A stretch of DNA of 64,000 nt from Mesorhabditis belari. Lineage: Eukaryota; Nematoda; Chromadorea; Rhabditida; Rhabditidae. Below are positions 10,906-23,300 of this stretch, one piece after another (the first letter of the stretch is position 1; each line of letters begins with the position of its first letter). A program made the position numbers and the translations under genes. The stretch lies in assembly GCA_958450365.1 (NCBI GenBank), contig CAUEEP010000938.1, positions 620,001-684,000 on the forward strand, read 5' to 3'. The notes beneath the pieces were generated by a model. It was not told the DNA's origin. It made no database searches and worked only from the letters and a program-made list of their open reading frames with translations.

Positions 10906-13690
10906 TTCATTCAAGTGCATAAAAGCTTTGAATGATCATCAAGATAAGAAACATAATGATTTATTCTTAGAAGCTAACAGCTTTGTGTATCAGATAAAGC
11001 TATTTGTCTAGTTTCTGTAGTTGATTTGCCAGGTTTCTGTCTTTGCTCAAAGCTGGCCAGCCAGCCAGCTTTGTCTCTCGATCTTTTAGCTGATCAAAAG
11101 CTTTAAGCTGATCTTTGACTTTTGTATTAATTAATCTAATACTGATAAGCCACAGTAATACTGTAATATTAAGTTACGGTAAGGCTTTGAAAGTCTCTCG
11201 ACGCTTTGAAAGGCTTTGCAAGTCTCTCGACGCTTTTGAAATGTTCATAAGACCGTTCACAAGCTGCTAACCCTGTCACTGAACTCTTCCAGCACCAGCC
11301 TTCAGACTCCAGATAGCTTCACTCAAAATCTGCTCAAAATCTGCGAAATCTTCCCACCCACTCACAAACTCTATCATCCATCCATCGAAATCTCCCCCTC
11401 GTTTCCCGATTTACCCAAAATCCATTGCACTTTCATCAAAAATCGAGGCCGAGAGTTCCACTCGGATAAAAGAGTTTTCCAAGATACGCGCGCAATTTCT
11501 CTCTCTCTGTGATCTGAAAAAAATTTCTCGAAAACCTTTCCCGGAACTAAAAGTGAACATTCACTTTCGTTTTATTTCCAGAAATCGTGATCTACCGTAA
11601 CATTGCTGCAGTTTTAAACATTTTAATTGATTGCAGTTGCTATCGTATTGCTTTTATTGACGTATTGCTTTTATTAATGTAATGATTGCTCTAGAAATTT
11701 AGGTTACTATAGCTAGAATGTTTTTAGAATACAGTAACTGTAACGTTTTATTATAGAATGGTAACAGATACGGTAGTTGGCTAGGTAGAGGGATACGGTA
11801 GCTGGTAGTATGATAGTTTAGCATAACAAGACACTAGTAGAGTACTAGCAAATCGCTGTCTTTAGAAAGCTTTCTAAATGGCACCCCAATTACCGTCATT
11901 GTTATCAATTATCTGGTCAATCTTGCCAATCATTTCCTTATTTCCTCAGCGTAACACTTACCGTATGCTGACAAAAAAAAAGAATTTGTGAGAAAACTGA
12001 ACTCTCCTCCTCATTTCCCCCTACTCTTCGTCTTCATTTTGATCGGACAATTCGTTGAAAAGCTCTTCTCGCTCTTCTCATTTTGAAAATCTCATCGATT
12101 TTTGTCTTTTTTTTCTTTAATCTATCTCACTCTAGTTTCCAAGTTTAGCATTTTTTTCTATGATTAAACTGTTCCAGCAATGATTAAATTGTTCTAGCAA
12201 TGATTAAATTGTTCCAGCAATGTTTAAATTATTCCAGCAATGATTAAATTGTTCCAGCAAAATCCATTTCCCTATTTCCCTTATCGCTTATACTTTTTGT
12301 ACTATGAGCTTAGACTTTTTATATTTTTTTTACTATTCTGCAAAACAAGTTTCACTTAGACAAGTCATAAAAAAGTACGGTAAATAGGCGGTAAGTAGGT
12401 TGTTTGGGTGTTAAGTTTCTTGGAGATTAAACAAACAAAAAACTTTGTTCGCGTTTGTTTATTGATGGGAACATCGGAGAATTTTTTTATTCTTGTCGAG
12501 TCTAGTTTACGCAACGGACACCTCTTTTCTTGAAATGTCACCTATTGCTAAAGTTACTGTACACCCACAGATTTTTTTTCTACAAAGTCTAGCTTTCCTG
12601 GAGATTTGACTCACAAAGCCTTCACTGGGTCGACTAGTCCAAAGCTGAACCTGAACCTAGCCTGGTTCTTGCTGAACCTAGCCTGGTTCAGTCAGAGGCC
12701 AGGTTCATCGAGTTTTTGCCTGATTCTTGCTAGGTCTAGGGTCCAGTTTCATCAATCGCTAGATCTAGCGGCCCAAAAAAGTGCTAAAACTATTTACTGA
12801 GTGGCTATTTTCAAAAACGGGCTTTAAATTCGTAATCAGCATGCTCATTTACCCTATAATTTTATGCAAACGATAAATATACAAATACTTGAACCTCTAG
12901 GTTCAGCCTTGGGAAAAAAATAGCTTTTAAATAAACTTGCATGTAGCTTTGTAGCCGAGGAATCTTTTAGATCGTAGATTTCAATTGTAGATCTTTCAGA
13001 TTTCCTTGTTTACAAGCCAGAAAGCTGACTGTGACAGTCTTTCTTTTCAGTCGATTATTCGAAAGTTTCGCAAAATGCTCATTGAGTAGAATTCTTGGTC
13101 AATCAATGGTCAATCAGCTTGATCCCAAACAGCTGAGTCGTGATGTCCTGTAGAATCACAGTTCTGATGATCACGAACTACCATCCCCCAGTCCAGTCCA
13201 TAATGATTTCCACTGTGCCCCATTCATTTGACTATTTCATTCTTCCCAAATTAGCCGGCTTTGCAATGCCTGTTCACTCATGATTTCATTTCTTTACAAT
13301 GCCACTTCAGGTGATTTCCTGAAAAGTCCTCTTTCTTGAGCTGAAGTGATTTCATTTAATTTAATTTCATTTCATTTCAAATCACAACTGTTCTGATTCG
13401 TCATCAAAGGAAAAATAGCAGCTGAATCTCTTAAAATGAGCGGCCACACACAGACAGGTGAAATCCTGTAATTCATTCATTGTTTCGTCTGAAGAAAAGG
13501 CACATTTGCAAGTGTTTTTCTTGTGTTTTTGAATTGAGTGATTTCATCTAGGGTTTCCCCCACACACAATGGGATTTTCATTTCGAAGAACATACAGGTG
13601 CAATCGGGGTATATAAAGCTTAAACCCACTCAAAAGGAGAGGAGTTTTTTTTATGGTAAATTTATGGTATTTGTATCGGTATTTGTATTA
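10906..13690. other. gene-free stretch upstream of ZF-A
   Basis: No gene. It contains a ~20-bp tandem unit (GTTCCAGCAATGATTAAATT, five copies, ~12165-12262) and many single TACGGTA words (e.g. near 11177, 11773 and 12375). Bases 11390-11580 are less AT-rich and contain GATACGCGCGCAATTTC and a CT run. This could be regulatory or untranslated sequence, but nothing proves it. Confidence 0.35.
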
Positions 13691-13704
13691 GGTACTTGTA
13701 TTAG

Positions 13705-13772
13705 GTATTTGAGCTGCTAGTTGAGCTGCTAGTTGAGCTGCTAGTTGAGCTGCTAGTCAAGCTGCTAGTTGA
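13705..13772. repeat. 12-bp tandem repeat TGAGCTGCTAGT
   Basis: Five to six copies, one with a CAAG variant. Confidence 0.85.
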
Positions 13773-14257
13773 GCTTTTCACTGTCTCTTATTCAGAATGT
13801 GTTCCTAGTGTTCTTTCTCGACTCTCTACCATAATCTTGTCTTTGTTTTTCTACTCCAATCTATCTATCTATTTTGTTTTGAATCTTCTAAAATAGACAG
13901 CCTTTTAAAACATTTAAAAACTTTTCTAAAAGATTTTTGAAGTTTTTTTTAAAGCCTTTTAAAATTCCATTCCTTTCTTTACCCATATTTTCATATTTTA
14001 AAATATATTTCCTCAGAATCAAGAGAATTTTCGGAAATTTTCTGAAATCCAAGATTTCTAATAGTTTTAGACCTAATAGGTTTAACTGGTAAAATTTCAA
14101 GAGATTATCCCTTTTTCTTGTCTGAAAGTTGACTCATCCGGATTACTGTAAGATATTCATGACAAACGCTGGTACAAAAGTTTTTCAAATACAGTTTTTA
14201 TTACAAATCTGTGGATAATACAAATTGTCTGTGGTTTGGATGAAAAATTTCTCGATT

Positions 14258-14507
14258 TATATGTCGTAGCCGCTTACGAAATTCAGCCGCTAACGAATGA
14301 TTCGTTAATGGCTAGCTGCTGACGAATCACTCGTTAACGGCTAGCTGCTAACGAATCATTCGTTAATGGCTAGCCGCTAAGGAATCATTCGTTAACGGCT
14401 AGCCGCTAAGGAATCATTCGTCAGCGGCTAGCGAAACATTTCATTCGTTAACGGCTAGCCGTGATTCGTTAGCGGCTGAATTTCGTAAACGGTTACGACA
14501 TATATAT
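14258..14507. mobile_element. fold-back element with ATATGTCGTAGCCG ends
   Basis: The left end ATATGTCGTAGCCGCTTACG and the right end CGTAAACGGTTACGACATAT are inverted. The interior is an array of short palindromic units based on CGCTAACGAATCATTCGTTA. The same terminal sequence bounds elements at 35503-35600 and 38791, so this is a dispersed family of hairpin elements. Confidence 0.75.
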
Positions 14508-14707
14508 AATTGGGCGAAATGTGAAGCTGAATTCTTTTCAAAGGGTTTTTAAGTTTATTTTTTGAATTAATAAATTTAAACAAGAAATTTTAGGGCAATG
14601 AAATAAAATGATAAAGTCTGATGAGTTTATTTATCTTTAAAACTTCCCAACTGAATATATGCAGTGATCCAGTTTCTATACTTAACCCCCTCTGGAGTAA
14701 GCGACAG

Positions 14708-14785
14708 CAAGTGGATTGTGGTGTAATGGTTAGCACACTTGCTCGGTAAGCGGGGGGTCGCGAGTCGCGGCGGCGCGCAAACTTT
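14708..14785 (+). pseudogene. tRNA-like sequence
   Basis: TGGTGTAATGGTTAGCACA resembles a tRNA A-box/D-arm and GGTCGCGAGTC resembles a B-box. The acceptor stem does not close and the expected U33 is missing, so this is probably a tRNA-derived SINE head or pseudogene. Confidence 0.4.
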
Positions 14786-14789
14786 TGAT

Positions 14790-15992
14790 CTACCCTTTGA
14801 TGATGTTCCAACTATCATCAAAGCTTTTGATGATAGTTCGAACTCTATCAAATAATGTCAACAAATGTCAACTTACTCTTCAACTGTCAACTTTTCTAAA
14901 ACATTTCAATGTTCTCGATTATCGTCATCCTCTAGTTTTTCTCTAAACTATCTACTTTTGTATCTTTTGTTAAAACGCACAAAATCAAAGTAGACAAATT
15001 GACAAGATTACGGTAGAAAATTGATATTTTTTAGAAAAGACAAACAATTCTTTTTTTAAACTGTCTAACACGAATAGAACTTGAATTCAATTACAAAAAA
15101 AACGGCGAGAAATGACGTTTTACTGATTCGAGAATTCCTGCTTATGTTTGCTCGTCAAACTCTGCGAGTTTTTACTCGCTATAAACATAATATCATTTTT
15201 CTCATAAACTTTCCCGATATAATGTATTGTCCACCAATTTTGAGGTTGCACAATTTATTCAAAAACCAGTGTACCAAACAAAAAAACTGCGAGAAATGAC
15301 GTTTCACTGATTCGAGGATCCCTTCTTTTTTACAAAGAGAAATGAATTTCCCTATTCTTTAAACGACTCGAGTCTGGTTATCTGAAAAAAGATAGGGCAA
15401 AGTTTTCTAGAAGAACTTATCCGTGAAAGAGCTCTTCAAAAAAAAAAACTCAACAAAATCCAAAATCGGGAACATTTTTTTCTTATTTTAAAAATCATCG
15501 ATCTCATCTAAGTTTTGTAGTCGATGCTCGAAAGATTGGAGAGGATTTTCTTTGAAAAGCTACTAAAGTGCTGTGCTCTACCATATTTCAAAGCCAAAGC
15601 TAGAAATGTGTCTCTTCTAAACAACTCTCCTCTGTCAATCTCATTTTTTGTAAAGATCTATCTACAATATTATCGAGAAAACTCCCACATCCCGCAAAGT
15701 TTTCTCAGTTTTCTCAGTTTTCTCAAATAATATTTTGAAACGCCGAAAAGTCAAATTATTCAATTTGGCACTAATTTTCTGATTTTCCCACTTTAATTTC
15801 TTTTTCGAGATCGTCGAAAAAGAGGGGGCGAACTTCAGAAATCTCTCGCTAAAAATCTCTCGCTATTTTGTAGTTGAACTCAAGAGATTTTGCGATGTAA
15901 ATTTTGTGCCTTTTTTGAGAGTTTCTCATGTGAAAATCTGTAAAATTAGCTCAGAATTTAGATCAACTCAAAATAGGGCTCTGGGGGAAGAT
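14790..15992. other. gene-free stretch
   Basis: No gene. A direct repeat of about 40 bp around GCGAGAAATGACGTTTTACT is found at ~15104 and ~15290. Confidence 0.4.
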
Positions 15993-16098
15993 CGAAAAAG
16001 CTCTGATGAAACGAGTAAAGTACCCTGGTACTTTACTCGTTTTATCAGAGCTTTTTCGTCAAGCGATTCATGGACCCTGGTTCCATGAATCGCTTGAC
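15993..16098. repeat. two abutting perfect hairpins
   Basis: Bases 15993-16058 form a 32-bp stem with one G-U type mismatch and a 2-nt turn. Bases 16058-16098 form a 17-bp perfect stem with a 7-nt loop. Both have CCCTGG at their centres. See findings. Confidence 0.85.
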
Positions 16099-16387
16099 TT
16101 TTTATATAGAGAGGTTCAGCTAATACAAAGCTAGAGTTCAATCGGGCTTTAGGCTAAACCAAGGCAGATGAGGCAAGACTAGAGTCAGATCTTGCCTTCT
16201 GTCCGACCAAGGAACCTTGAAGATAGATTTCAAAATCGATTTGATTCCATATGTACCTCTTGGTTAAGAGCATTCCAAAACTGCTTTCAAATCCTACTTA
16301 TCGAAGCCATTTTAGAGATAAGCCAAAGTCTCAATTTTGCTAAACAGCAAGCTAGCCTACTTAAGGCATTCGAGCGGGCCGTTCGGC

Positions 16388-16465
16388 GAGCCTCGGTAGC
16401 CTAGTGGATAGTGTGGATTCACTCGGTAGCCTAGTGGATAGTGTGGTCGTCCGTCATTCGTTCGT
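16388..16465 (+). pseudogene. tRNA-like A-box, duplicated
   Basis: CTCGGTAGCCTAGTGGATAG occurs twice, 33 bases apart. It resembles a tRNA D-arm, but no matching T-arm or acceptor stem follows. Probably a SINE fragment. Confidence 0.4.
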
Positions 16466-16469
16466 CATT

Positions 16470-17990
16470 GTCTCTGGTTGGATCCACTGTCGATCAGATC
16501 AGTTCGGAGATCAGATCATTTTTTGGATCTCGCTAGTCTTTGCCTTGTTTTACCTCTAGACTGGCTCGAAAAAATGACTTTGAAACAACGGATTGTTATA
16601 AACAACAGATTGTTATTGATTCTTTTCAAATCACAATCCTGGCATGGCAGTTCTTGCACAGAAATTCGATCTCTCACGTAGTTCAACTTCATTTTTTTAC
16701 CCTTTACACTAAACTAAAGCAAAGCAAGCAAACTTCACATCTTTCAAATATTTAAATTCTTTAAGAACCGCAAATGTAGCTTTAGTACTTGAATGCAAGC
16801 TGTATCCATTAACTTGGCCAGAAATAAATTAATCTTTTTCTTTTATGAATCAACTTTTTTTATATATAATCCCCATCTCATTTCCTCCGTATCAGAGTAC
16901 AAAGAAACAAAATTTGCATAAATAAAGAGCTCAAGCAATTGAATACGGTATACGGAGTGATTCAGAGATTCGAATGTGATCAGAAAGCAATCAGATTATT
17001 CTAATCTATCCATCAAAAATCAGGAAAAAGCACAAAAAGTACCGCTATTCATTTTGAAGAGTGATTATTTCCCCTCCAAAACAAGCCTAGTGGCTTAGCT
17101 GAATATCCGTATATGCTCAAAGATCTGTAAATCTGTTAATGGTCTTAGACTGAATCATATCAATCTAAATAACAATACTAAGAAAGAAAACATCTTGAAG
17201 CTTTCCATTGTACTCGCACCTCACCGCAGTATATTATTTCCCTCCAAAACAATACGCAGCCTAAGCCTAAGCCCTTTAGCGAAACGGCTTGCCAATCCTA
17301 ATAAAGTGTTTGAGTTTTTTTAATTGATAATTTCCTATAAACTACTTCTATAAATTAGCGTTTATAACCACTTATAACCTAAGGTCATGTTTCAATTGAA
17401 AATCTTCATTTAAATCTTTATTTCAATTTTCATTTAAATCTATTGTTTTCTTTTGCTTTGCTTTGCTCAAATATTTCGATTAAAATATGAAAATGCTAAA
17501 ATTGTCAAGATGAAAAGTAATCTCTTCGAGATCTCAAAAAACATAAAAAACCGATTGTCCAATCAAGAGATTGACGGAAAAATAGGGGAAAAAAGTGGGG
17601 GAAATTAAGAAGCTCATCAGGGAAATTCGTTTTTCACTCCTTTTATTTCGGCAGATTAAGACGCCTCCACTTTCCATAAGAAAAAAAAGGGAACTTTTGT
17701 GGGGGAAATTGAGGGATTTGTTTGAGTGGGAAAAGATGCGCTCTTTTGACGCTCTTTTGACCCTTTTTGCCCTTTTTGCCCTTTTTTGCCCAATTTCCAG
17801 ATATCTATATTTACGGATTATCGGTTTGAGTATAAGAATCATGTGCTACAACTTGAATGACGACAATTTCGGTTTTTGGGGAATTTCTTGCAAGTGCTGC
17901 AGGCTGAACTTTTCGTTGGAGATTGGTTGGAGATTTTGGAAAAAGGATTAGATCACTTGTCAGTTCTTCAACTATTCAAGATAGTTAATT
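16470..17990. other. gene-free stretch
   Basis: No gene could be supported. The overlapping frames on both strands at 17534-17951 have no motif and no convincing splice structure. Confidence 0.35.
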
Positions 17991-17992
17991 GT

Positions 17993-18072
17993 AGCTCTAA
18001 ACTTACAGTAACCTCTAAATCTACTCTACAATTAGTACAGTAGATTTAGAGGCTACTGTAAGTTTAGAGCTA
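17993..18072. repeat. palindrome with ~31-bp arms
   Basis: GCTCTAAACTTACAGTAACC and the following ~11 bases recur as the reverse complement at 18040-18070 with about one mismatch, across an 18-nt spacer. Compact enough for a MITE or a structured transcript. Confidence 0.75.
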
Positions 18073-18364
18073 GAACAGACTCAACGTATTTATGAAGAGG
18101 GATAGATTACGATAGGTTTAGAGCTTAAGGTTGATAGCGTATTCTCCAACTGTTGTACAAAGAGTGCTGTAGCTTTAGCGCTAAAATAATAAATGAAATG
18201 CAAGTGAAATGATTGTTGAAGCCTAACGAATGACCCAATCCAATCCAAATGGCCAATCTTTGAAAACAGTCAATTCATTGTACAAGTTCTTTGCCATTTC
18301 CACATTGCCTTTCACCTCTTGATCAACGATTTTCCTTTACAGCTACCCATAAACAACTTTTCAA

Positions 18365-18432
18365 GCCGATCATGGCTCCTAAACAGCTCCTTAACAGCTC
18401 CTAAACAGCTCCTAAACAGCTCCTAAACAGTT
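18365..18432. repeat. 12-bp tandem repeat CAGCTCCTAAA
   Basis: Four to five short tandem copies. Confidence 0.7.
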
Positions 18433-18796
18433 CTATTTTCAGATCTCGTTCACTGCGTTGAAAGAGCTGGAAAAAGACGTGGAAAAAAGAACGGAGGGAA
18501 AAGAAAAAGAAGAGGAGAAGGAGGTGAAGAACGGGAAAACGGAAAGGAATCATCTCATGCAAATGCTTCTCCCATCCGCTCCGCCAATCATCCCAACGAC
18601 AAGTTTGTTCATCAAAGACATATATCAGCTTAAGATCTACAGATATCTGCACAATGATACTGATCAGAGTAATGATCTGATAAGAATCCAATGAATGAAG
18701 TCTCTAGTGAAATATCGATAGTGAAGCCAGTTTTTGGTATTCAAGCTACTGTAGAGCTCTTATCTCTGAAATCAATTACTTATAACAACTGCCTGT

Positions 18797-18928
18797 ACAA
18801 TCCTGTACAATCTACCTGTACAATCTACCTGTACAATCTACCTGTACAATCTACCTGTACAATTTACCTGTACAATTTACCTGTACAATTTACCTGTACA
18901 ATTTACCTGTACAATTTACCTGTACAAA
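18797..18928. repeat. 13-bp tandem repeat CCTGTACAATYTA
   Basis: About ten copies of CCTGTACAATTTA or its C variant. The open frame running through it (Cys-Thr-Ile-Tyr-Leu repeats) is a by-product. Confidence 0.9.
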
Positions 18929-18929
18929 A

Positions 18930-20180
18930 TTTTGTCTTTCTAAAGCTTTTGAATTCAAAAATGATAGTGATGAGAGCTTTTCGCAGTCGAGTCAGTCGCA
19001 GTCAATCGCATTCCCTGGAAACTTATCTAATCCATCCGTCAGACATTGAATGACTTCCAGAAAAGCTTAGACTTTTTGCAATTTTTTCTTTTTGTACTAA
19101 ACGCTTGATTATCTTTTTCTTTTTGAGTCTCATCACTGAAAAGGGTAAAGGCGACGATTTATAGTGGATGCTTTCAGAGAAAAGAATTCGAAAAAGGGGA
19201 ACGAGCGGGTGAACAAATCTCTTCTCCCAATCACGAATTATGTCAAAAAAAAGTTCTTCTTTTCCGCTAATCTTTTCGGGAAAAGAGAAATAGCATCAGA
19301 AGGTTTTTTAAATGAAATGTCGAATTAGTTGCACTCGAAAGGCGGCTATTAAGTGAGCTTTTTCCAATTAAAGGATAGACGTCAAAAGTTGAAGAATGGG
19401 TCTAGTGTTGTTGAGTGGAGAAAAAAGACGACCGTAATAGCTAACAAGACAGACAGACAGACAGTTGGGTTACGGTAGCTTGAGAAGCTAGCCGAAAAAT
19501 GAGCCATTCTTCTGCTAATTCTTTAGTATACAGTATTGCTTTTTTCAATAGCAAAAAGTTGAATTCATGAGACGTGTAACTTGTTCTTGGTTCACGATAG
19601 ACTACGATAGACTACGATAGACTACGATATAGACTACGATAGGCAATAAGTCACGGTAGTTTGAGAAACTGGCCTAAAAAGTGATCCATAGCCAGCCTAG
19701 ATCACCGTACTGGGTATAGGGTACGGTAGGCTAACACTTGTGTATACGGTATTGCTTTTCTTGAGTAAGAGCATTGAGTTCATCTCACTTTTCATGCATT
19801 AGATCACGCGTGTTTCGAGCAAAAGAAAGTAGCTCTTGAAACGTATTGAATCTGCCCGATAAGCATCACTAATGAACTAAAAGAAAACTAAAAGTACAGT
19901 AACCCAAAAATATCTCAAAGACGCTAAAAATTGAGTTACATTGTTTGAAATGAGTTTACGGTTACGCATTTCTTCTAATCTCTGCTGTCAATGATTTAAA
20001 AAGTGCTCAAAATCCATAATCAAATTGTGTCGATCCAATGTTTAACCCCCCAAAACGGGAGTAGGCGTTCAATGACGAGAGATTGCTGAAAGAAAACTGT
20101 TCATTGCACAACTCATGACAACATATTGTTGTTGTAAATGAAATGAATGCGGAAAGAGTAAAAGTAAGAGCGCTAAATTT
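18930..20180. other. gene-free stretch before ZF-A promoter
   Basis: No gene. It has several TACGGTAG words (19475, 19655, 19725) and a four-copy TAGACTACGA tract near 19597-19640. This is the most likely place for distal control elements of ZF-A. Confidence 0.3.
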
Positions 20181-20188
20181 GATTATTA

Positions 20189-20209
20189 GAGAGAGAGAGA
20201 GAGAGAGAG
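20189..20209. repeat. (AG)n microsatellite
   Basis: Ten AG units, 70 bases upstream of the TATA box of ZF-A. Confidence 0.9.
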
Positions 20210-20218
20210 TTGAAAAAG

Positions 20219-20286
20219 GGGTGGAGCTGCGGGAGAAAGGGCCTGAATTGGGCCCTCGTGTTCGGAGTTGGCCCCGCCCTATAAAA
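20219..20286 (+). promoter_or_regulatory. core promoter of ZF-A: GC-rich block, GC box and TATA box
   Basis: A GC-rich block, unusual in this AT-rich window, ends in a GC box (GGCCCCGCCC) directly followed by TATAAAA at 20280-20286. The start codon of ZF-A is 95 bases downstream. TATA boxes are found in a minority of nematode genes, so one at this position supports the gene start chosen here. Confidence 0.6.
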
Positions 20287-20380
20287 TGAGCCACAAGACC
20301 TCACAGTTCCTTGCCTCACCCTTTCATTCTTGATCTCATTCATCTGTAACTCTTATTTCTTTGGTATTAAAGGAAGCAAG

Positions 20381-23300
20381 ATGTGGATTGATCCAATGAA
20401 TCCATGTAGGTTTAGCATGAGCTCAGCTTTTTCATTTCGTTCAAATAAGCCAAGCCAAATAAGCCAAGCCTTCCCAGGCCTGGTTTTAACCTCATCTAGT
20501 TCTACCTTTTCTGTAAAACTGTAGCTAAAACAGCTTTTCAAACAGCTTTTCATGTATCTTTTGATTACGATAACTCTCAAAAGCATTGCTCATTATTACT
20601 TAAATCTTTTGAAGTTTTAAATTCAACTAGAGATTTGTAATAATCTTTTCAAGTCGATCTTGTGATTTCTCCATAATTCGTAGTCTAGTACAATCTAGTG
20701 AAACGAAATTTTTATAAACCAAGCAGAACTACAAGAGCAGAATTCGAGTAGAGCTTTTTTATCCGCATTTAAGTATTACGGTAGATCATTGAGATCATTG
20801 AGATTAGAAAAAACTCCACTTTTACGTGTAAATCGATTCGTTTACTCTACAGTAACTCTACAGTAACCCTTGTTAAATCTCAGATTATGATAGCTAGGAA
20901 AGATTACGGTATTTCTAGTCATTTCTAGATTTCGGTAATGGATAGTTGAGAACAAAATCAACTCGTTTTTTCATTCCTCAAATTCTAGGGACTTCATCCC
21001 CTTACGTGGACGCTCTCGTGCAATTGTACGCGTCAAATCGTCACCTCGCCATGTCCTTTCTCACCTCATCCACGACTTCTCCTCAATCACTCATTTCATC
21101 GACATCCACGGATCCCCTTCTCCACTCATCTCCACTCCTTTCCCCTCCATCCGCCTCGTCCGTCTTCTCACCACCAATTGAAAAGCAAATGCCACCGTGA
21201 GTTTCGAAAAACATAGAGTATCGTTTCTTAATTTAAACTTGATTTAATTCACTAACTCAAAACTGAGCTCAGTCAAAAAAAAGCCTTGCTTACTTATCCT
21301 TCACTTGGTGCACAAGTATACGACCAAATCGACCAAATCTAGTTTAAGAAGCGGAATAATAGAGCCTTGTTTCGACCAAATCTACTTTAAGAAGCGGAAT
21401 AATAGAGCCAACTGCTCAACATAGTAATTAGAGATCTGAAAAAGCAATTTCAGTTCACCATTGGATCGACGGAGTTCTGAGTCAAGTCGTGGAAGTGCCT
21501 CGACACCGATGGATCTCGGATCAGGACACAGTGATGTCATCGTGCCAAGCACTGAGAAAGAAGGTAGGCAAAAGTTCGAAAGTTAACTTTACGTCGTTGT
21601 TTTAAATCATTATTTTTTTAAATCAACCTTTAGACCGATTTTGTTCGGGTTTTTTTTTGAAAAAATGGCTGCATTTGGCTGCTGCATTTCTCTAAAAAAC
21701 CTGAACAAAATCGGTTCAGAGGTTTGCGAGAAAAATATTAGGAATAATAGGTTTTGAATCGAAATAGCTACAAGCTTTAGCTACAAGCTTTTCTCAATAA
21801 ATTCTTCAACTCTTCTTTAGGCTGGTGTCGAAACAAGAAGTACATCGAGAAAGTCGACGCCGGTTACATGTGCACTGTGTGCAAGAAAGTTTATGGTAAG
21901 TGTTGAAATCAGTTGAATATCTTTTCAAAATCAAAAGCTAATATTAAAAGCTACTTTCAATCTTTCCCAATCCACCAAAATCCGCTAAATTTTGATCCAT
22001 TTCAATCAATCTCCCACTTCATTTTCCTCAATTTAAAAGCCAAAATAAATTTCTCTCAAAAACAGAAATCATTTTTTTATTCTTTTTACGATTAGTTTGA
22101 TGTCTTTTATATAATTCTTTTCATCTCTGATACTTTTTAGTTTGCTCTTGATCAAAACAGAAAAGTTTGGGGGTTTCTCACGGTTTTTTTTACGAATCAT
22201 AGTTGTTTTATGGCAAATTATGCTACGGTAATGCGATTAAAAATACTAAAAAAAAAATTAGTTATATATATGCTTTATTCAGTTGAATAGCGACAAAACA
22301 AAATCACAATAATTACCCGGGACACCACTCAAAACACACCCAAAAGATAAATAGATACCTCAAGAAAGAATCACAGAGCAGTCAAATCAATTGCCGAAAT
22401 TGCGGCTTTAAATCTAGCCAAATATCACGAACATGAGGGGGTAAAATGTTCCAGAATTTAATAACTCGATTAAAAAAGAAACTGTGGGGGCTTTTAGAGG
22501 AAACAGAAAGTTGGCGTATGAGAAAAGGTCCCCTTCTGGAGGCGCCCCGTAGAGAGCCGAATTCAAAGAGACCAGTAAAATGGTCGGGATGAATGGTCGA
22601 CCAGAAAAATGGTCGGGATGAATGCCTTTAACAATTTTTGAAGCATTCCACTAAATCGATGATAAGGCGGCGTTGGTGTAACATTTCAAGACCAAAGAGT
22701 TCCAATCTATCAGAATAAGTAAAGGAGGAGAATTTGTATGACAAAAAATATTCAATCGAAAGGAAGAAATTCCATCAGAATGATGGTTGTTCTGAAATCA
22801 AATAAAATAGACTGTAATCGCTGACTTGCATTCCCAGTTATTACATCCAAAACCATTCGGAGTGGGAAAGATTGAAAAGATTGAAAAGAAAAGATTTACC
22901 GTATTTTCTCTAATAGTAGTGCATCCAAAGTTTTGCCTAAATTGCTCGAAATCTCGAGAACCGCTTATCAGAACCTATCGATGTGAGGTCGGAAAATGTA
23001 GCTGGTGATGAGATCTCGTGGGGGATTAGAGTGTTGCGCTTCTGTGAAAACTTGAGAACCGTAAAATAGTCATCAATTTCGGCGGGATGCACTACTATTA
23101 TAGGAAAAAAACGGTAGTTTACCCTAGACATCAGATAGAAACTCGAAAATCTTGTAGGTCGTTACAATTCTGTTTCCTATCACGTGACGATCTATCACCG
23201 GAATCCGCCAATTCGATGCGAGCAACCTGGATGCACATTCACGACTCGAGAGGCTCGATATATTCACTTTCATAAATACTATCGACATCATATTCCATTG

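Noticed and set aside
10282..10910. Long frames encoding FNFIQLHSTS repeats on the minus strand
   Set aside because: Produced by the 10-bp minisatellite; open in all three frames, no splice or start context.
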